A stretch of DNA of 47,003 nt from an uncultured Paraglaciecola sp. (lineage in GTDB: Bacteria > Pseudomonadota > Gammaproteobacteria > Enterobacterales > Alteromonadaceae), in NCBI RefSeq assembly GCF_937123705.1, contig NZ_CAKZKO010000142.1, positions 1 to 47,003 on the forward strand. Reading direction: 5' to 3'. This document shows positions 7,506 to 17,466 of the stretch, one piece after another (the first letter of the stretch is position 1; each line of letters begins with the position of its first letter). The translations under genes and the position numbers were made by a program. The notes under the pieces are model-generated. The model was not told the origin of the DNA. It was given only the letters and a program-made list of their open reading frames with translations, and made no database searches.

Positions 7506-10199
7506 TTAGAACTCAACTGCAAGTCGAGCATAAATTTGACGACCTCTAGGATCATGTACTTTAGAGTCAAAGCCGGCATTGGTAAACACTTGTGGCGGAT
7601 TTTCATCAGTAAGGTTAACACCACCTAAAGACAAAATGTAAGCTCCATCTGTCTCAAGCATTGCCCCTAAGTCGATGTTTACTTGAGCATCCCAGGTCAT
7701 ATGACTATCAATTGCTTTATAACCCACTGTACATGCAGCTGAATAGGCACTTCCATCAGCACAGTTTTGATCATCACTATAAGAATCTACATAGCGAGCA
7801 AAAATGTTGGCAGAAAACGCATCATGTTTCCAATTTAGACCTAAATTAGCCCGTAATTCAGGTGTTGGCACACCTATATTACCAAAGTTTCTCAATCCAG
7901 CACCGTCAACGGGGCCAGCTTGTGGGTCAACTAAATCATACGTCAAAATATAGGTTGCAGTAAAACTAGGAGTGAATGTTCCCCCTTCTGTTTCCATTTT
8001 GTAGCTACTGACAAAATCTAGACCAGATGTCTCCAAAGAACTGGCATTCACGTACGTCAAATTAACTTGTAATAAAGGGCCGTTCAGTGGATCGCCTGCC
8101 CTAACAATTCTGTCAGGGTCTTGTGGATCAGCATTCAATATAGCTTGGAAGTTTTCTTGAATGATTAAATTTGTAAAATCAAAATTCCAGTAATCCACTT
8201 CAACAGACCAATCGTCAACTGGCTCTAAAGAAAACCCTAAGTTATAAGCTGTGGATTCTTCAGGAACTAAATCCTTATTGCCTGTTGCCCTAGCTGCGGC
8301 AAATGCCGCTCCGCCTGTTAATGGGTCAACCATTTGATTCAAACTGGTTCCACCGCCATCTCTTTGGAATATAGAAGGCGCCCTGAAAGAAGTAGAAATC
8401 GACCCTCTCAGGGAGAAGTCTTCCGTTGCTCGCCACGAAACGGCAACCTTAGGATCGATAGTATCACCAGTCGTCCCGCCGTAATCTTCGTATCTTAAGG
8501 CTATTTGAATGTCTAGATCATCACTAACAGGTAAGGCTAATTCACCAAACAAAGCGTACACGTCTTGCTCCCCATAAATATCAGGGTTACCAATAACAAA
8601 CGAAAACCTGTCTTGGTTAGCAAGAGCATCATAGTCTTGGGTCAATTCTTGATTACGATATTGCGCACCAAATGCAATACCGGCTGTACCTCCTTCCATA
8701 TCAAATAATTCAGTAGAAACAAAAGCTTCAACCACTTCTAAACTAGATTCAGAGTCTATTTGCTCTCTGCCTGTAAAAGAGTCAATCACATTTTGGGAAT
8801 TAGGTAATACCGTGTAGGAAGTAGCGAAAGGATTAAAATACTCACAAAGACCTTCGCCTGCAGTGCCTGTTACCGGATCACAGCCTTGTCCACCAAATCC
8901 ACGTAACGCATTTTGAAATTCTTTTGCTAGGGTGTCGTTTACAGAAAAGAGGAAGTTATTCTTAGCCGAAGTGTAACTTACTTCCCAAAACCCTGACTCC
9001 AACTCACCTTGCACCATAGTGCTAATTCTAAAAGTATCTGATTCGGTGTTGGCAGGATCGCCTGGATGAGAAGTACCATCTGCCCGATTACCAATTTCGC
9101 GGCCAAAATAAGCCACATCTGCCCCAAACGGATTACCTGGATGACTAGCAGGCACTGTAGGCGATGTTAGTATTGGGAAACTAGGCGAGCCCCCACGTTC
9201 GGCTCTATTTCTGCCGGTTGATATTTCGGTTACCCATTCAATATCATCTGTAAGTTGCTTTTTCGCTTGGAAGAAAGTAGTTAAACGGGTTTCATCTGGA
9301 ACAAAAGAATAGGTTGTACCAAAATCAAATCCACAAAACCCGACTTCAAGTCCAGGCACTGTACCTGATGGTGCAAGTAAGTTTGGATGACCGCCATACT
9401 CTGCGCAACCTGTAGGGTCTATAAAAGGGGTCGCACCTAAAAAGTAAGAGCCAGGGCCACCTAATGAACTGGTATCATCTTGAGGGCGGCTTAACCTTCT
9501 ATCACCTGTAAACAACGGCGATCTATTGGTGTAACTGACGGCAGCCAAAATACTACTTTCGTCGCCAACAGTGCCCCATAAACCTTGGAGGGTGTATTCT
9601 TTGTTATCCCCATGAGCACCATCTTGGTAATCCATCGAAACCTGAGCACCTTCATAATTATCTTTGGTGATAAAGTTAACCACACCCGCAACAGCATCAG
9701 AGCCATATAACGCAGAGGCTCCATCTTTGACCACTTCCATTCTATTTAAAGCAATCATAGGAACCAAAGAACTGGTATCAACAAAATTAACTCCCCCATT
9801 ATTTGGCTGAGCTGTTACCACCTGACGTTTATTGTTTAATAATACTAATGTTGATGCAACCCCAAGACCGCGAAGGTTGATATTAGATGTTCCCGCCGTG
9901 GCATTTTGTGTAAATGCGTCTGGAGTGTTTTCTGCGCCGGTATTAATCGTTAAGGTTTGAGTGATATCGCCAATACTTTTCGCGCCAATCGCTTCTATAT
10001 CGCCAGCATCCATAATAGCTAAAGGGGAAGGTGATTCAAAATTCTCACTTCGCCTTACAAAACTACCCGTTACCATAATCAATTCAACTTCTTGCTCCTG
10101 CTCCGCACTTTGCTCTTGAGCAAATGCGATATTCACCGAAGGTAAAAGCTGTGCAGAGACTGCCACTGCTAGTGCCGTTAACTTAGTTTTCATATTCAT
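7506..10199 (-). CDS. TonB-dependent outer-membrane receptor
   Basis: About 897 residues. The start is chosen at ATG 10199, preceded by GGGGA at 5 bp; a TTG at 10211 is also in frame. Signal peptide MKTKLTALAVAVSAQL to AFAQ. The plug domain holds LIMVTGSFVRR (TonB-box vicinity), the NLRGLGVASTLVLLNNKR motif and VVKDGASALYGSDAVAGVVNFITK. The barrel is long and ends with RGRQIYARLAVEF, with terminal Phe as expected for an outer-membrane barrel. The type resembles the large Caulobacter/Alteromonas receptors for carbohydrates or peptides, but no degradative enzymes or regulators adjoin it, so the substrate cannot be named. Its own terminator makes it monocistronic. Confidence 0.93.
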   Translation of the reverse strand: MNMKTKLTALAVAVSAQLLPSVNIAFAQEQSAEQEQEVELIMVTGSFVRRSENFESPSPLAIMDAGDIEAIGAKSIGDITQTLTINTGAENTPDAFTQNATAGTSNINLRGLGVASTLVLLNNKRQVVTAQPNNGGVNFVDTSSLVPMIALNRMEVVKDGASALYGSDAVAGVVNFITKDNYEGAQVSMDYQDGAHGDNKEYTLQGLWGTVGDESSILAAVSYTNRSPLFTGDRRLSRPQDDTSSLGGPGSYFLGATPFIDPTGCAEYGGHPNLLAPSGTVPGLEVGFCGFDFGTTYSFVPDETRLTTFFQAKKQLTDDIEWVTEISTGRNRAERGGSPSFPILTSPTVPASHPGNPFGADVAYFGREIGNRADGTSHPGDPANTESDTFRISTMVQGELESGFWEVSYTSAKNNFLFSVNDTLAKEFQNALRGFGGQGCDPVTGTAGEGLCEYFNPFATSYTVLPNSQNVIDSFTGREQIDSESSLEVVEAFVSTELFDMEGGTAGIAFGAQYRNQELTQDYDALANQDRFSFVIGNPDIYGEQDVYALFGELALPVSDDLDIQIALRYEDYGGTTGDTIDPKVAVSWRATEDFSLRGSISTSFRAPSIFQRDGGGTSLNQMVDPLTGGAAFAAARATGNKDLVPEESTAYNLGFSLEPVDDWSVEVDYWNFDFTNLIIQENFQAILNADPQDPDRIVRAGDPLNGPLLQVNLTYVNASSLETSGLDFVSSYKMETEGGTFTPSFTATYILTYDLVDPQAGPVDGAGLRNFGNIGVPTPELRANLGLNWKHDAFSANIFARYVDSYSDDQNCADGSAYSAACTVGYKAIDSHMTWDAQVNIDLGAMLETDGAYILSLGGVNLTDENPPQVFTNAGFDSKVHDPRGRQIYARLAVEF

Positions 10200-10474
10200 A
10201 CGTGTCCCCAATAGGTGAGCTATTAGCCATATAATCCAATAAACGGATACTTGATGACCCTCTCAATAAAAAGTATCAAATGTTTTATTCTAATAATAAT
10301 GCTTACTAAGTGCCTGATATATAAAATATATAGGCACTCATATTGATAGTAAGTTGGAGGACAACACTTGTAAATTTCTTGTTACTTATATGTAAACATC
10401 AATTAATTGCATGGTCTGACCAGCAAGTCAAAACGAACATAATTACTTAACCATAGACAGCCAATTATCTAGGT

Positions 10475-10924
10475 TCAAGCGCCCACTAATAGTGTCAAGA
10501 ATACCCCTTTCATTGCTGGTTTATCTCGTCCTTCTATCTCGGCCACGGTTTCAAAATGAAACAACATTCCAGAGGATTTTTTCTCTGTTTTAATTAGAGT
10601 TGAGACAAACCTAATTTTGTCGTTTACTCGGACTGCTTCGATAAATCGAATTTTATCGACACCGTAATTAAGTAGAGACGGGTATTTAGGATCTGGTTTT
10701 ATAGATTGGTACAGAGAATTAGGCATTAAAGTAACAGTTAAGTACCCATGGGCAATGGTGGTTTTAAATGGACTCTCTTTTTCACACCGCACGGGATCAA
10801 CATGGATCCACTGGTGGTCATTGGTGGCTTTAGCAAACAGGTCAATCTCTTGTTGAGATATGTTGATCCAATCACCAACAGGAAGTTGCTCGCCAACAGT
10901 TAAAGCTAATAGGGTTTTGGTCAT
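10475..10924 (-). CDS. MaoC-family (R)-specific enoyl-CoA hydratase-like protein
   Basis: 149 residues with a single hot-dog domain. The hydratase-2 motif is visible: FAKATNDHQWIHVDP, with Asp and His as the likely catalytic pair, followed by the TIAHGYLTVTL segment. The family hydrates trans-2-enoyl-CoA to (R)-3-hydroxyacyl-CoA, or acts on related thioesters. The exact substrate is unknown; NodN-like proteins share this architecture. Divergent from the LysR regulator at 11068 with 143 bp between them, which suggests (inference) that the regulator controls it. Confidence 0.85.
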   Translation of the reverse strand: MTKTLLALTVGEQLPVGDWINISQQEIDLFAKATNDHQWIHVDPVRCEKESPFKTTIAHGYLTVTLMPNSLYQSIKPDPKYPSLLNYGVDKIRFIEAVRVNDKIRFVSTLIKTEKKSSGMLFHFETVAEIEGRDKPAMKGVFLTLLVGA

Positions 10925-11067
10925 ACTATTGTGTCCTTTTATTTAATAAGTGAAATAGTCTAGCAATTCGATCTATATCAATATAATGAATATTAGCTAT
11001 AGCAAAACATTGATTTAACTAATAAATAACGTATCCTGCTTGCAGAGTTTTTGTAGAGGTAATGTAT

Positions 11068-11970
11068 ATGAATTTGCACCGAATAGACTTAAATTTATTT
11101 GCTGTTTTTGACGCTATTTATACTGCTGGCAGTTTAACGAAAGCCGCGGATGTGTTGTGTATCACACAACCCGCGGTTAGCAACTCATTGGCGCGATTAC
11201 GAGAAATGCTTAACGACCCTTTGTTCGTGCGCACGGGGCACAGCATGACCCCCACACCTGTTGCACAAAATATTATTGGCCCCGCACGAGATGCCTTAAG
11301 CTTATTACGCAAAAGTGTTCAGGAAAGCCACATATTTGATCCCCTCAAAGCAGAAAAAACCTTCAACTTTGCGTGCCGAGATTTGCTTGAGGTGAGTATT
11401 ATTCCCCGCCTATTAGGGCAATTGCAAAAAAGTGCACCAAAAATATCCCTAACCAATTATGAAATTGAGCGTAAAAATATTGTCTCTGCTATGGCCAGTG
11501 GTAATTTAGATTTCTATGCCGACGCTTCTTCTTTTAGCGACCCGCATTTATGTAAACAAAAAATAGCTGAAGATAGGTTTGTGGTACTTGCTCGGGTCAA
11601 TCATCCTTCATTGTCACATGGCTTAAATATGGAGGAATTTCTACAGCTGGGACATATTCATGTGTCTCATAGAAAAACCGGTGCAGGGCCCATAGATGTG
11701 GCCTTAGATAAAGCAGGTGAGAAACGCAATGTGGTGATGCGTAGCCAACACTTTTTAACAGTACCTTCTACCTTAGTAAAAACCGATTTGATCGCTTGTT
11801 TACCCTATCATTTGGCAAAACACTATGATTTAGCCATGTACGAATTACCCTTTGAGCTCCCCCCACTTGAATACTTTTTATATTGGCACATGAGCGCAGA
11901 CTTAGACGATGCCCATATCTGGATGCGAGAACAAATCGCCCAAGTAGCACAAGCGTTTCATCCTGAGTAA
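11068..11970 (+). CDS. LysR-family transcriptional regulator (NodD/LeuO-like)
   Basis: About 300 residues: N-terminal winged helix-turn-helix (LNLFAVFDAIYTAGSLTKAADVLCITQPAVSNSLARLRE) and a periplasmic-binding-protein-like effector domain. The hallmark of the NodD/LeuO branch is seen in NDPLFVRTGHSMTPTP. I choose ATG 11068 because GAGG at 11056-11059 is 8 bp from it but only 2 bp from ATG 11062. It diverges from the MaoC-type hydratase gene, so that intergenic region probably holds its operator. Confidence 0.88.
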   Translation: MNLHRIDLNLFAVFDAIYTAGSLTKAADVLCITQPAVSNSLARLREMLNDPLFVRTGHSMTPTPVAQNIIGPARDALSLLRKSVQESHIFDPLKAEKTFNFACRDLLEVSIIPRLLGQLQKSAPKISLTNYEIERKNIVSAMASGNLDFYADASSFSDPHLCKQKIAEDRFVVLARVNHPSLSHGLNMEEFLQLGHIHVSHRKTGAGPIDVALDKAGEKRNVVMRSQHFLTVPSTLVKTDLIACLPYHLAKHYDLAMYELPFELPPLEYFLYWHMSADLDDAHIWMREQIAQVAQAFHPE

Positions 11971-12029
11971 TGGAAAAAACAGTTTTTGAGTTTCGAGCAT
12001 GTACCTTTTGCTTATAAATGGTGAAACCT

Positions 12030-12790
12030 GCATGGAGGGCTGTGCCCTCTAGTGCATAAAAAGCAGCGCTGGCGCTTACAGGCTTCTCGATAACTGCTCC
12101 TGCGTTATTCTAACTTCCGCCACCCGTGCTTGAAGCCATTGTAAAGTCACTGGGTCCCCGCATGCGCGAGGACGACCTACACCCGTAAAACAACTAAGAT
12201 CGTTCCCGAATGCTGTTATCGCGAACCCAGTGACTTTATGTTTAGTATGTCTTAAAACTAAATCCGTGACGGTCGTTTGCCTGTTTTTGACTTGATTCCC
12301 TTCGAGCCAGCGACAAAAGTTCTTAACCGCACAAAAAACTTTAAAGGCGAAAAAAGCAGTGGCGGAGCCACCAAAGAAAACAAAGCTTTATCGGCAAAGC
12401 CGATGCTTTTCTGGCTCTTCCCTCGAATGAAGGCTCGCCGCTAATTTGCTTATTTTTGTAGGGCAATCGCATGGATAGGCGATTGAGTAATAGCTCGTCG
12501 GGAACGATTTATTACGACCTACAAAAATAAGTAAATTTGCGGATGAAGAGCATTGGGTCGAGCGGCCTTTTTTATGAAATACTTCCATGTATTTCACCCT
12601 ACAGGCCATCTTTCAGATGTTCAAAGTGTTTCCCGAACACTTTGTGCCTACTTTTTTTGGCTGTTGAAAAAAAGTAGGTCCCATAGAAGGGATTCTATGT
12701 GAAAAACGATAGGGATATCGTGCCCGTTTAGGGCATAAATAAGTATGCGCTGCCGCTTACAGACATCTCGATTACTGCTGCTAGGATTTA
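12030..12790. repeat. Gene-free array of consecutive inverted repeats flanked by diverged direct repeats
   Basis: About 760 bases without a convincing gene. Perfect or near-perfect stem-loops follow one another: 12035-12049, 12065-12076, 12142-12155 with 12225-12238 (14 bp), 12359-12371, 12390-12404, 12443-12462 with 12518-12537 (19 of 20), 12576-12595, 12622-12644 (9 bp), 12647-12658 with 12667-12678 (12 bp), 12682-12699, 12706-12721, 12721-12735. The ends share a diverged direct repeat of about 50 bases (from about 12054 and 12733; GCGCTTACAG versus CCGCTTACAG, then TCTCGAT-ACTGCT). Likely a mosaic of dispersed intergenic repeats or a structured RNA. The short minus ORF inside it (12388-12609) has no coding signs. 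Confidence 0.6.
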
Positions 12791-12791
12791 A

Positions 12792-14282
12792 TTATTCACT
12801 ACTGCTCTCTTCGCCGTTATCCATTAAATTTTGATCCAGTTTTTTATTACTCTGCACCCCTAGTTTACGAAATTGCTCAACTTGTCTTACAAGGTTGCCT
12901 TTACCCGAGGTGAGTTTATTCATGGCGCCGTCATAACTTTTTTGAGTGGATTCTATCGCTTTACCAATTTTTTCCATATCCACAGTAAATCCATGAAATT
13001 TGTCGTATAACTTCGCGGCGTTATCGGCAATTTTCTGGGCATTTTGATTTTGATATTCGTATTGCCAGATATTATTAATCGTGCGTAGCGCCACCAACAA
13101 GTTAGTAGGGCTTACCAGCATAATGTTGTTGTCAAAGGCCAGTTTCATTAATTCTGGTGCTTGGTCTGCCGCCAGTAAAAACGCCGATTCAATGGGAATA
13201 AACATCAACACATAATCTAAAGTGCGAATGCCTTTTAAATCTTGGTAATCTTTTTTTCCTAGCTCCTTTATATGATTACGTAGTGAATTAACATGCTCTT
13301 TTAAATGCACGGCTCGGGCGATTTCATCTTCTTGTTCATTAAAATAGCGCTCGTAGGCGGCAAGAGATACTTTTGAGTCAATTACCACGTCTTTATCATT
13401 GGGTAAGTGCACCACTACATCGGGCTGATAGCTCTTGCCTGATTCATTTTTTAGCGCAACTTGAGTGTCAAACTCATGGCCTTCACGTAAACCAGATTCT
13501 TTTAATACCCTTTCAAGTACCACTTCACCCCAGTTACCTTGCGCTTTGTTGTCACCTTTTAATGCTTTGGTTAATGCGGCTGCTTCGTGGGTGATCTGTT
13601 GATTGAGATCTTTTAAGCCTGAGATTTCAGTTTTTAATGAAGCGCGCTCTTGGCCTTCTTTAACATATTGATCGGTTACTTGTTTTTTAAAGCCTTCAAT
13701 CTGCTCTTTTAGTGGCGATAATATTGAGTCCAACCCTGCCTTACTCGATTGGCTAAATTTTTCTTGTTTCTGCTCAAAAATTTTATTAGCAAGGTTCTCA
13801 AATTGTTCTTGTAAGCGCTTTTCTGCGGCTTCCAAAAGTTGCAGTTTGTCCTGACTGGCAATGTTCTCTTGTTCAAAGCGTGCGGCTTGGGACTCAAGTT
13901 GCGTACGTAAATCACTGGTTCGCTTGTTGCTTTGCTCGTATTTTTGTTGCCACTGTCGTTTTTCTGCTTCTAACTCACTCAAACGTGCAACTTGCTGAGT
14001 CAATTGGCCTAAGCTATTTTGATTTTGCATCTGTTCTTGTTGAGCCGCTCTCTGCTCAGTTGTTAATGTTTCAATCATTATCTGTTGCTGGCTAATCTGC
14101 TCTCGTAACTGAGTTTCTTGTTGACTGAAAATCAAGTTACTCTGTGCAATCGACAGCTCTGCACGCTTGTTGGCTTTGCGGTGTGTAATTAATGCGCCCA
14201 ACAAAGCGCCTAATAAAAGAAGGCCTACAAAAACAGCATAAAAAAGAGGAGAATTAAATTGAGTCATAAGGTTCTGTACCAT
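12792..14282 (-). CDS. rmuC: DNA recombination protein RmuC
   Basis: 496 residues. An N-terminal membrane helix (FYAVFVGLLLLGALLGALI, about residues 13-31) is followed by a long coiled coil (about 40-200, Gln/Glu-rich). Then comes the RmuC nuclease-like domain with KGDNKAQGNWGEVVLERVL, the PDVVVHLPNDKDVVIDSKVSLAAYERY stretch around residues 285-310 and FIPIESAFLLA. RmuC limits inversions at short inverted repeats; the PD-(D/E)xK-like core is visible. An ATG at 14267 (MTQFNS) is an equally good start, as neither has a strong ribosome-binding site. The gene lies 62 bp past the fumarase gene. Confidence 0.93.
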   Translation of the reverse strand: MVQNLMTQFNSPLFYAVFVGLLLLGALLGALITHRKANKRAELSIAQSNLIFSQQETQLREQISQQQIMIETLTTEQRAAQQEQMQNQNSLGQLTQQVARLSELEAEKRQWQQKYEQSNKRTSDLRTQLESQAARFEQENIASQDKLQLLEAAEKRLQEQFENLANKIFEQKQEKFSQSSKAGLDSILSPLKEQIEGFKKQVTDQYVKEGQERASLKTEISGLKDLNQQITHEAAALTKALKGDNKAQGNWGEVVLERVLKESGLREGHEFDTQVALKNESGKSYQPDVVVHLPNDKDVVIDSKVSLAAYERYFNEQEDEIARAVHLKEHVNSLRNHIKELGKKDYQDLKGIRTLDYVLMFIPIESAFLLAADQAPELMKLAFDNNIMLVSPTNLLVALRTINNIWQYEYQNQNAQKIADNAAKLYDKFHGFTVDMEKIGKAIESTQKSYDGAMNKLTSGKGNLVRQVEQFRKLGVQSNKKLDQNLMDNGEESSSE

Positions 14283-14304
14283 TGATGTTGTGATGTCTAT
14301 CCAT

Positions 14305-14328
14305 AAAAAAGGCGGTAATAATACCGCC
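14305..14328 (-). terminator. Terminator after the fumarase gene
   Basis: Minus strand stem GGCGGTA / TACCGCC with a 4-base loop, followed by six T (14310-14305). It separates the fumarase transcript from rmuC. Confidence 0.85.
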
Positions 14329-14345
14329 CTACTTTTAACTCAGGT

Positions 14346-15863
14346 TTACTTTTCCATTTCGGCTATATTAACTTTCCAAATAGCTGGGCCGGTTTCGTGA
14401 GCATTGGCACCTGTACTATCAACTGCCACCGTAACGGGCATGTCTTCAACATCAAATTCGTAAATCGCTTCCATACCTAAGTCTTCAAAAGCCACCACTC
14501 GAGATTTTTTAATGGCTTTAGATACTAAATAGGCGGCGCCGCCTACTGCCATCAAATACACCGACTTATGCTTAGCCAGACTATTTACTGTCGCCGGCCC
14601 CCGTTCGGCTTTGCCTATCATGCCAATTAATCCGGTTTTTTCTAGCATCATATCGGTCCATTTATCCATACGCGTAGCCGTAGTTGGGCCTGCAGGGCCG
14701 ACTACTTCATCACCTACCGCATCGACTGGGCCAACGTAATAAATAAAACGATTGGTTAAATCCACGCCCTCAGGCAGGCCTTCGCCATTGTCCATCATGG
14801 TTTGAATTCGTTTATGAGCCGCATCACGGCCGGTTAACATTTTACCTGACAACAATACGGTTTCGCCGACTTTCCAGTCTTGAATATCGTCTTTGGTCAC
14901 TGTGTTCAAATCAACCCGACGAGTATCTTCGGCAACTTCCCAAGTCACTTTTGGCCAATCTTCTAATTTAGGCGGAGTAAATTCAGCTGGGCCAGAACCA
15001 TCAAGATAAAAGTGCGCATGGCGAGTAGCGGCACAATTGGGGATCATCGCCACAGGCTTAGAGGCCGCGTGAGTAGGCATAGACTTAATTTTGATATCGA
15101 CCACTGTGGTTAATCCACCTAACCCTTGGGCACCAATACCTAAGTCGTTCACTTTTTTGAAGATATCTAAACGTAGTTTTTCTTCGGTAGTTTGTGCACC
15201 TCTGTCCATTAGCTCTTGAATATCTACAGGATCCATTAAACTTTCTTTGGCCAACACCGCTGCTTTTTCAGCGGTACCGCCTATGCCTATGCCTAACATG
15301 CCTGGTGGGCACCAACCCGCGCCCATAGTAGGTAAGGTTTTAACGACCCAATCGGCAATATCATCGCTTGGGTTTAACATCACCATCTTAGATTTATTTT
15401 CAGAGCCGCCACCTTTAGCCGCTATCATCACTTCAATTTCGCCTCCTGGCACAGTATCGATATGTACCACCGCTGGCGTGTTGTCTTTAGTATTGCTTCG
15501 TTTACCTGCAGGATCGGCGACGATAGATGCTCGTAATGGATTATCAGGGTTTAAATAGGCACGGCGAGTGCCCTCATCTACCATTTGCTGAACGGTTAAA
15601 TCGGTTTTATCCCACTGCACAGCCATACCAATTTTCACAAAACAGGTCACTATACCTGTGTCTTGACACAAAGGACGCTTACCTTCTGCCGACATGCGAG
15701 AATTTATCAGTATTTGTGCCATGGCATCTTTTGCTGCTTGGCTTTGTTCTTTGTTGTAGGCCTTCTCAACGGCTTTGATGTAGTCAAGGGGGTGATAGTA
15801 AGAAATAAACTGCAACGACTCTTCAATACTATCGATAAAGTCCTGCTGACGGATAACAGCCAT
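14346..15863 (-). CDS. Fumarate hydratase, class I ([4Fe-4S])
   Basis: Converts fumarate to L-malate in the TCA cycle. 505 residues, the single-chain FumA/FumB layout: an N-terminal alpha part containing RPLCQDTGIVTCFVKIGM and GGGSENKSKMVML and WCPPGMLGIGIGGTAEKA, then a C-terminal beta part with LLSGKMLTGRDAAHKR, VVGPAGPTTATRMD and MIGKAERG. Cysteines in the CQDTG, CPPG and PNCAATRH segments are the likely cluster ligands. Start ATG 15863. No other TCA gene adjoins it. Confidence 0.94.
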   Translation of the reverse strand: MAVIRQQDFIDSIEESLQFISYYHPLDYIKAVEKAYNKEQSQAAKDAMAQILINSRMSAEGKRPLCQDTGIVTCFVKIGMAVQWDKTDLTVQQMVDEGTRRAYLNPDNPLRASIVADPAGKRSNTKDNTPAVVHIDTVPGGEIEVMIAAKGGGSENKSKMVMLNPSDDIADWVVKTLPTMGAGWCPPGMLGIGIGGTAEKAAVLAKESLMDPVDIQELMDRGAQTTEEKLRLDIFKKVNDLGIGAQGLGGLTTVVDIKIKSMPTHAASKPVAMIPNCAATRHAHFYLDGSGPAEFTPPKLEDWPKVTWEVAEDTRRVDLNTVTKDDIQDWKVGETVLLSGKMLTGRDAAHKRIQTMMDNGEGLPEGVDLTNRFIYYVGPVDAVGDEVVGPAGPTTATRMDKWTDMMLEKTGLIGMIGKAERGPATVNSLAKHKSVYLMAVGGAAYLVSKAIKKSRVVAFEDLGMEAIYEFDVEDMPVTVAVDSTGANAHETGPAIWKVNIAEMEK

Positions 15864-16023
15864 AGATGCCTCTTAAATTTTCATAGGTTAAAATTTTACT
15901 GCTTGATATGATAACCTGAACCAGCAATTTGCTCCACGACAATTCGGCCGCAGTAGAGGTCAAAAATATCAATATCATTGCAATGACATAAACACGTTTT
16001 TTAGGGGCATAGAAGTAGTCAAA

Positions 16024-17466
16024 ATGAACAACCACAGAGACACATTGGCAGTCAGCCCTCTTAATTTGCCAGCTCACACCTCAATCTCAGACATTTTTAA
16101 ACATTTTGCCCATAAACCATGGGCAATGCTTTTAGACTCTGCTGATAGCCAAAGGCAAGATGGTCGCTTTGATATTATGGTTGCTAGCCCTATTGCCACT
16201 GTTACCACCAAAGATAGCACTAGCGATATATGGCACCTCAACACCCAGCAACAGAGAAAAAGCCAACTCCCACCCTTATCTTTAGTGAACAACCTACTCC
16301 AGCAGTACATGCCCCGCGAATTTGTAACATACAAGCCAAAAACCAAACTGCCATTCTTAGCAGGTGCCTTAGGGTTATTTGGTTATGACTTGGGAAAATG
16401 CTTTGAAACATTGCCAAATAAAAATGCTGACGAATACACCACACCCGATATGGCAGTAGGTATATATAGCTGGAGTATCATTAAAGACAATGTGAGTCAG
16501 CAGTTTTACCTATGTTATCTGTCCGAATACCCTCACCCTGAGTGTGTTGATATCCAGCAACTCATTACTGCCAAAACGACAGCACAAAGCTTTAGTTTGA
16601 CTGGGCAATGGCAAGCGAATATGAGTAAAGATGAATATACCCAAAAGCTATCGCGCATTTCCTACTACTTGCAATCTGGAGACTGTTATCAGATCAATTT
16701 GGCCCAACGGTTTTCTGCAAGCTATAAAGGGGATGAATGGCAAGCATACCAACGCCTGCGTTTGGCAAACCAAGCCCCATTTTCTGCATTTATTCGTCTC
16801 GGTGATAACGTAGTCATGAGTATTTCTCCTGAACGTTTTTTATCTGTAGATGAACAAAAAGTACAAACTAAACCTATAAAAGGCACCAGACCACGAAGTA
16901 AAGACCCGAAACAAGATAAGTTACAAGCCGCCACATTATCTAACGCAGAAAAAGATCGCGCTGAAAATTTGATGATTGTTGATCTACTGCGAAATGACCT
17001 AAGCAAACATTGCCAGCCAGGAAGTGTGGCTGTGCCAGACCTGTTTAAAATAGAAAGTTTCGCCGCGGTCCATCATTTAGTGAGTACCGTAACCGCAACG
17101 CTGTTGCCAGATAGTAGCGCTTTGGATTTATTACAAGGCGCCTTTCCAGGAGGCTCCATTACAGGCGCACCCAAGATTCGCGCGATGCAAATCATTGATG
17201 AATTAGAGCCCAACAATCGAAATATTTACTGCGGTAGTATTGGCTATATAGGGTTGTTAGGTGATATGGATACCAATATTTGTATCCGCACTTTGTTGTG
17301 CGAAAATACGAACAACCAACACAAAATACATTGTTGGGCCGGTGGAGGCATAGTGCTCGACTCAATCCCACAAGATGAATATCAAGAGAGCTTAGATAAA
17401 GTGTCGAAAATATTACCTATTCTCAGTACTCCTCATGTTGCCTTTGGACTACAAGAACATGAATAA
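16024..17466 (+). CDS. pabB: Aminodeoxychorismate synthase component I
   Basis: With a PabA-type glutaminase it turns chorismate into 4-amino-4-deoxychorismate for folate synthesis. 480 residues. An N-terminal Anth_synt_I_N region is followed by the chorismate-binding domain: SGDCYQINLAQRF, ISPERFL, then PIKGTRPRS, where PIKGT (with Lys) distinguishes PabB from the PIAGT of TrpE. DLLRNDL, GGSITGAPK and GAPKIRAMQIIDELEP follow, with IRTLL near the end. Followed by nudL with an 8-bp overlap and by sdaA, the same order as in E. coli. Confidence 0.94.
   Translation: MNNHRDTLAVSPLNLPAHTSISDIFKHFAHKPWAMLLDSADSQRQDGRFDIMVASPIATVTTKDSTSDIWHLNTQQQRKSQLPPLSLVNNLLQQYMPREFVTYKPKTKLPFLAGALGLFGYDLGKCFETLPNKNADEYTTPDMAVGIYSWSIIKDNVSQQFYLCYLSEYPHPECVDIQQLITAKTTAQSFSLTGQWQANMSKDEYTQKLSRISYYLQSGDCYQINLAQRFSASYKGDEWQAYQRLRLANQAPFSAFIRLGDNVVMSISPERFLSVDEQKVQTKPIKGTRPRSKDPKQDKLQAATLSNAEKDRAENLMIVDLLRNDLSKHCQPGSVAVPDLFKIESFAAVHHLVSTVTATLLPDSSALDLLQGAFPGGSITGAPKIRAMQIIDELEPNNRNIYCGSIGYIGLLGDMDTNICIRTLLCENTNNQHKIHCWAGGGIVLDSIPQDEYQESLDKVSKILPILSTPHVAFGLQEHE

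Noticed and set aside
11118..11312. Minus-strand ORF within the LysR gene and similar shadow frames elsewhere
   Set aside because: They lie opposite well-supported genes and encode no recognisable protein.
12388..12609. 73-codon minus-strand ORF inside the stem-loop array
   Set aside because: It runs through both arms of the large inverted repeat, has unusual Ser/Cys content and no ribosome-binding site; it is best explained by repeat DNA staying open by chance.
12030..12790. CRISPR array or integron attC array
   Set aside because: The units differ in sequence and spacing, there are no identical direct repeats with unique spacers, no gene cassettes, and no cas or integron integrase genes.
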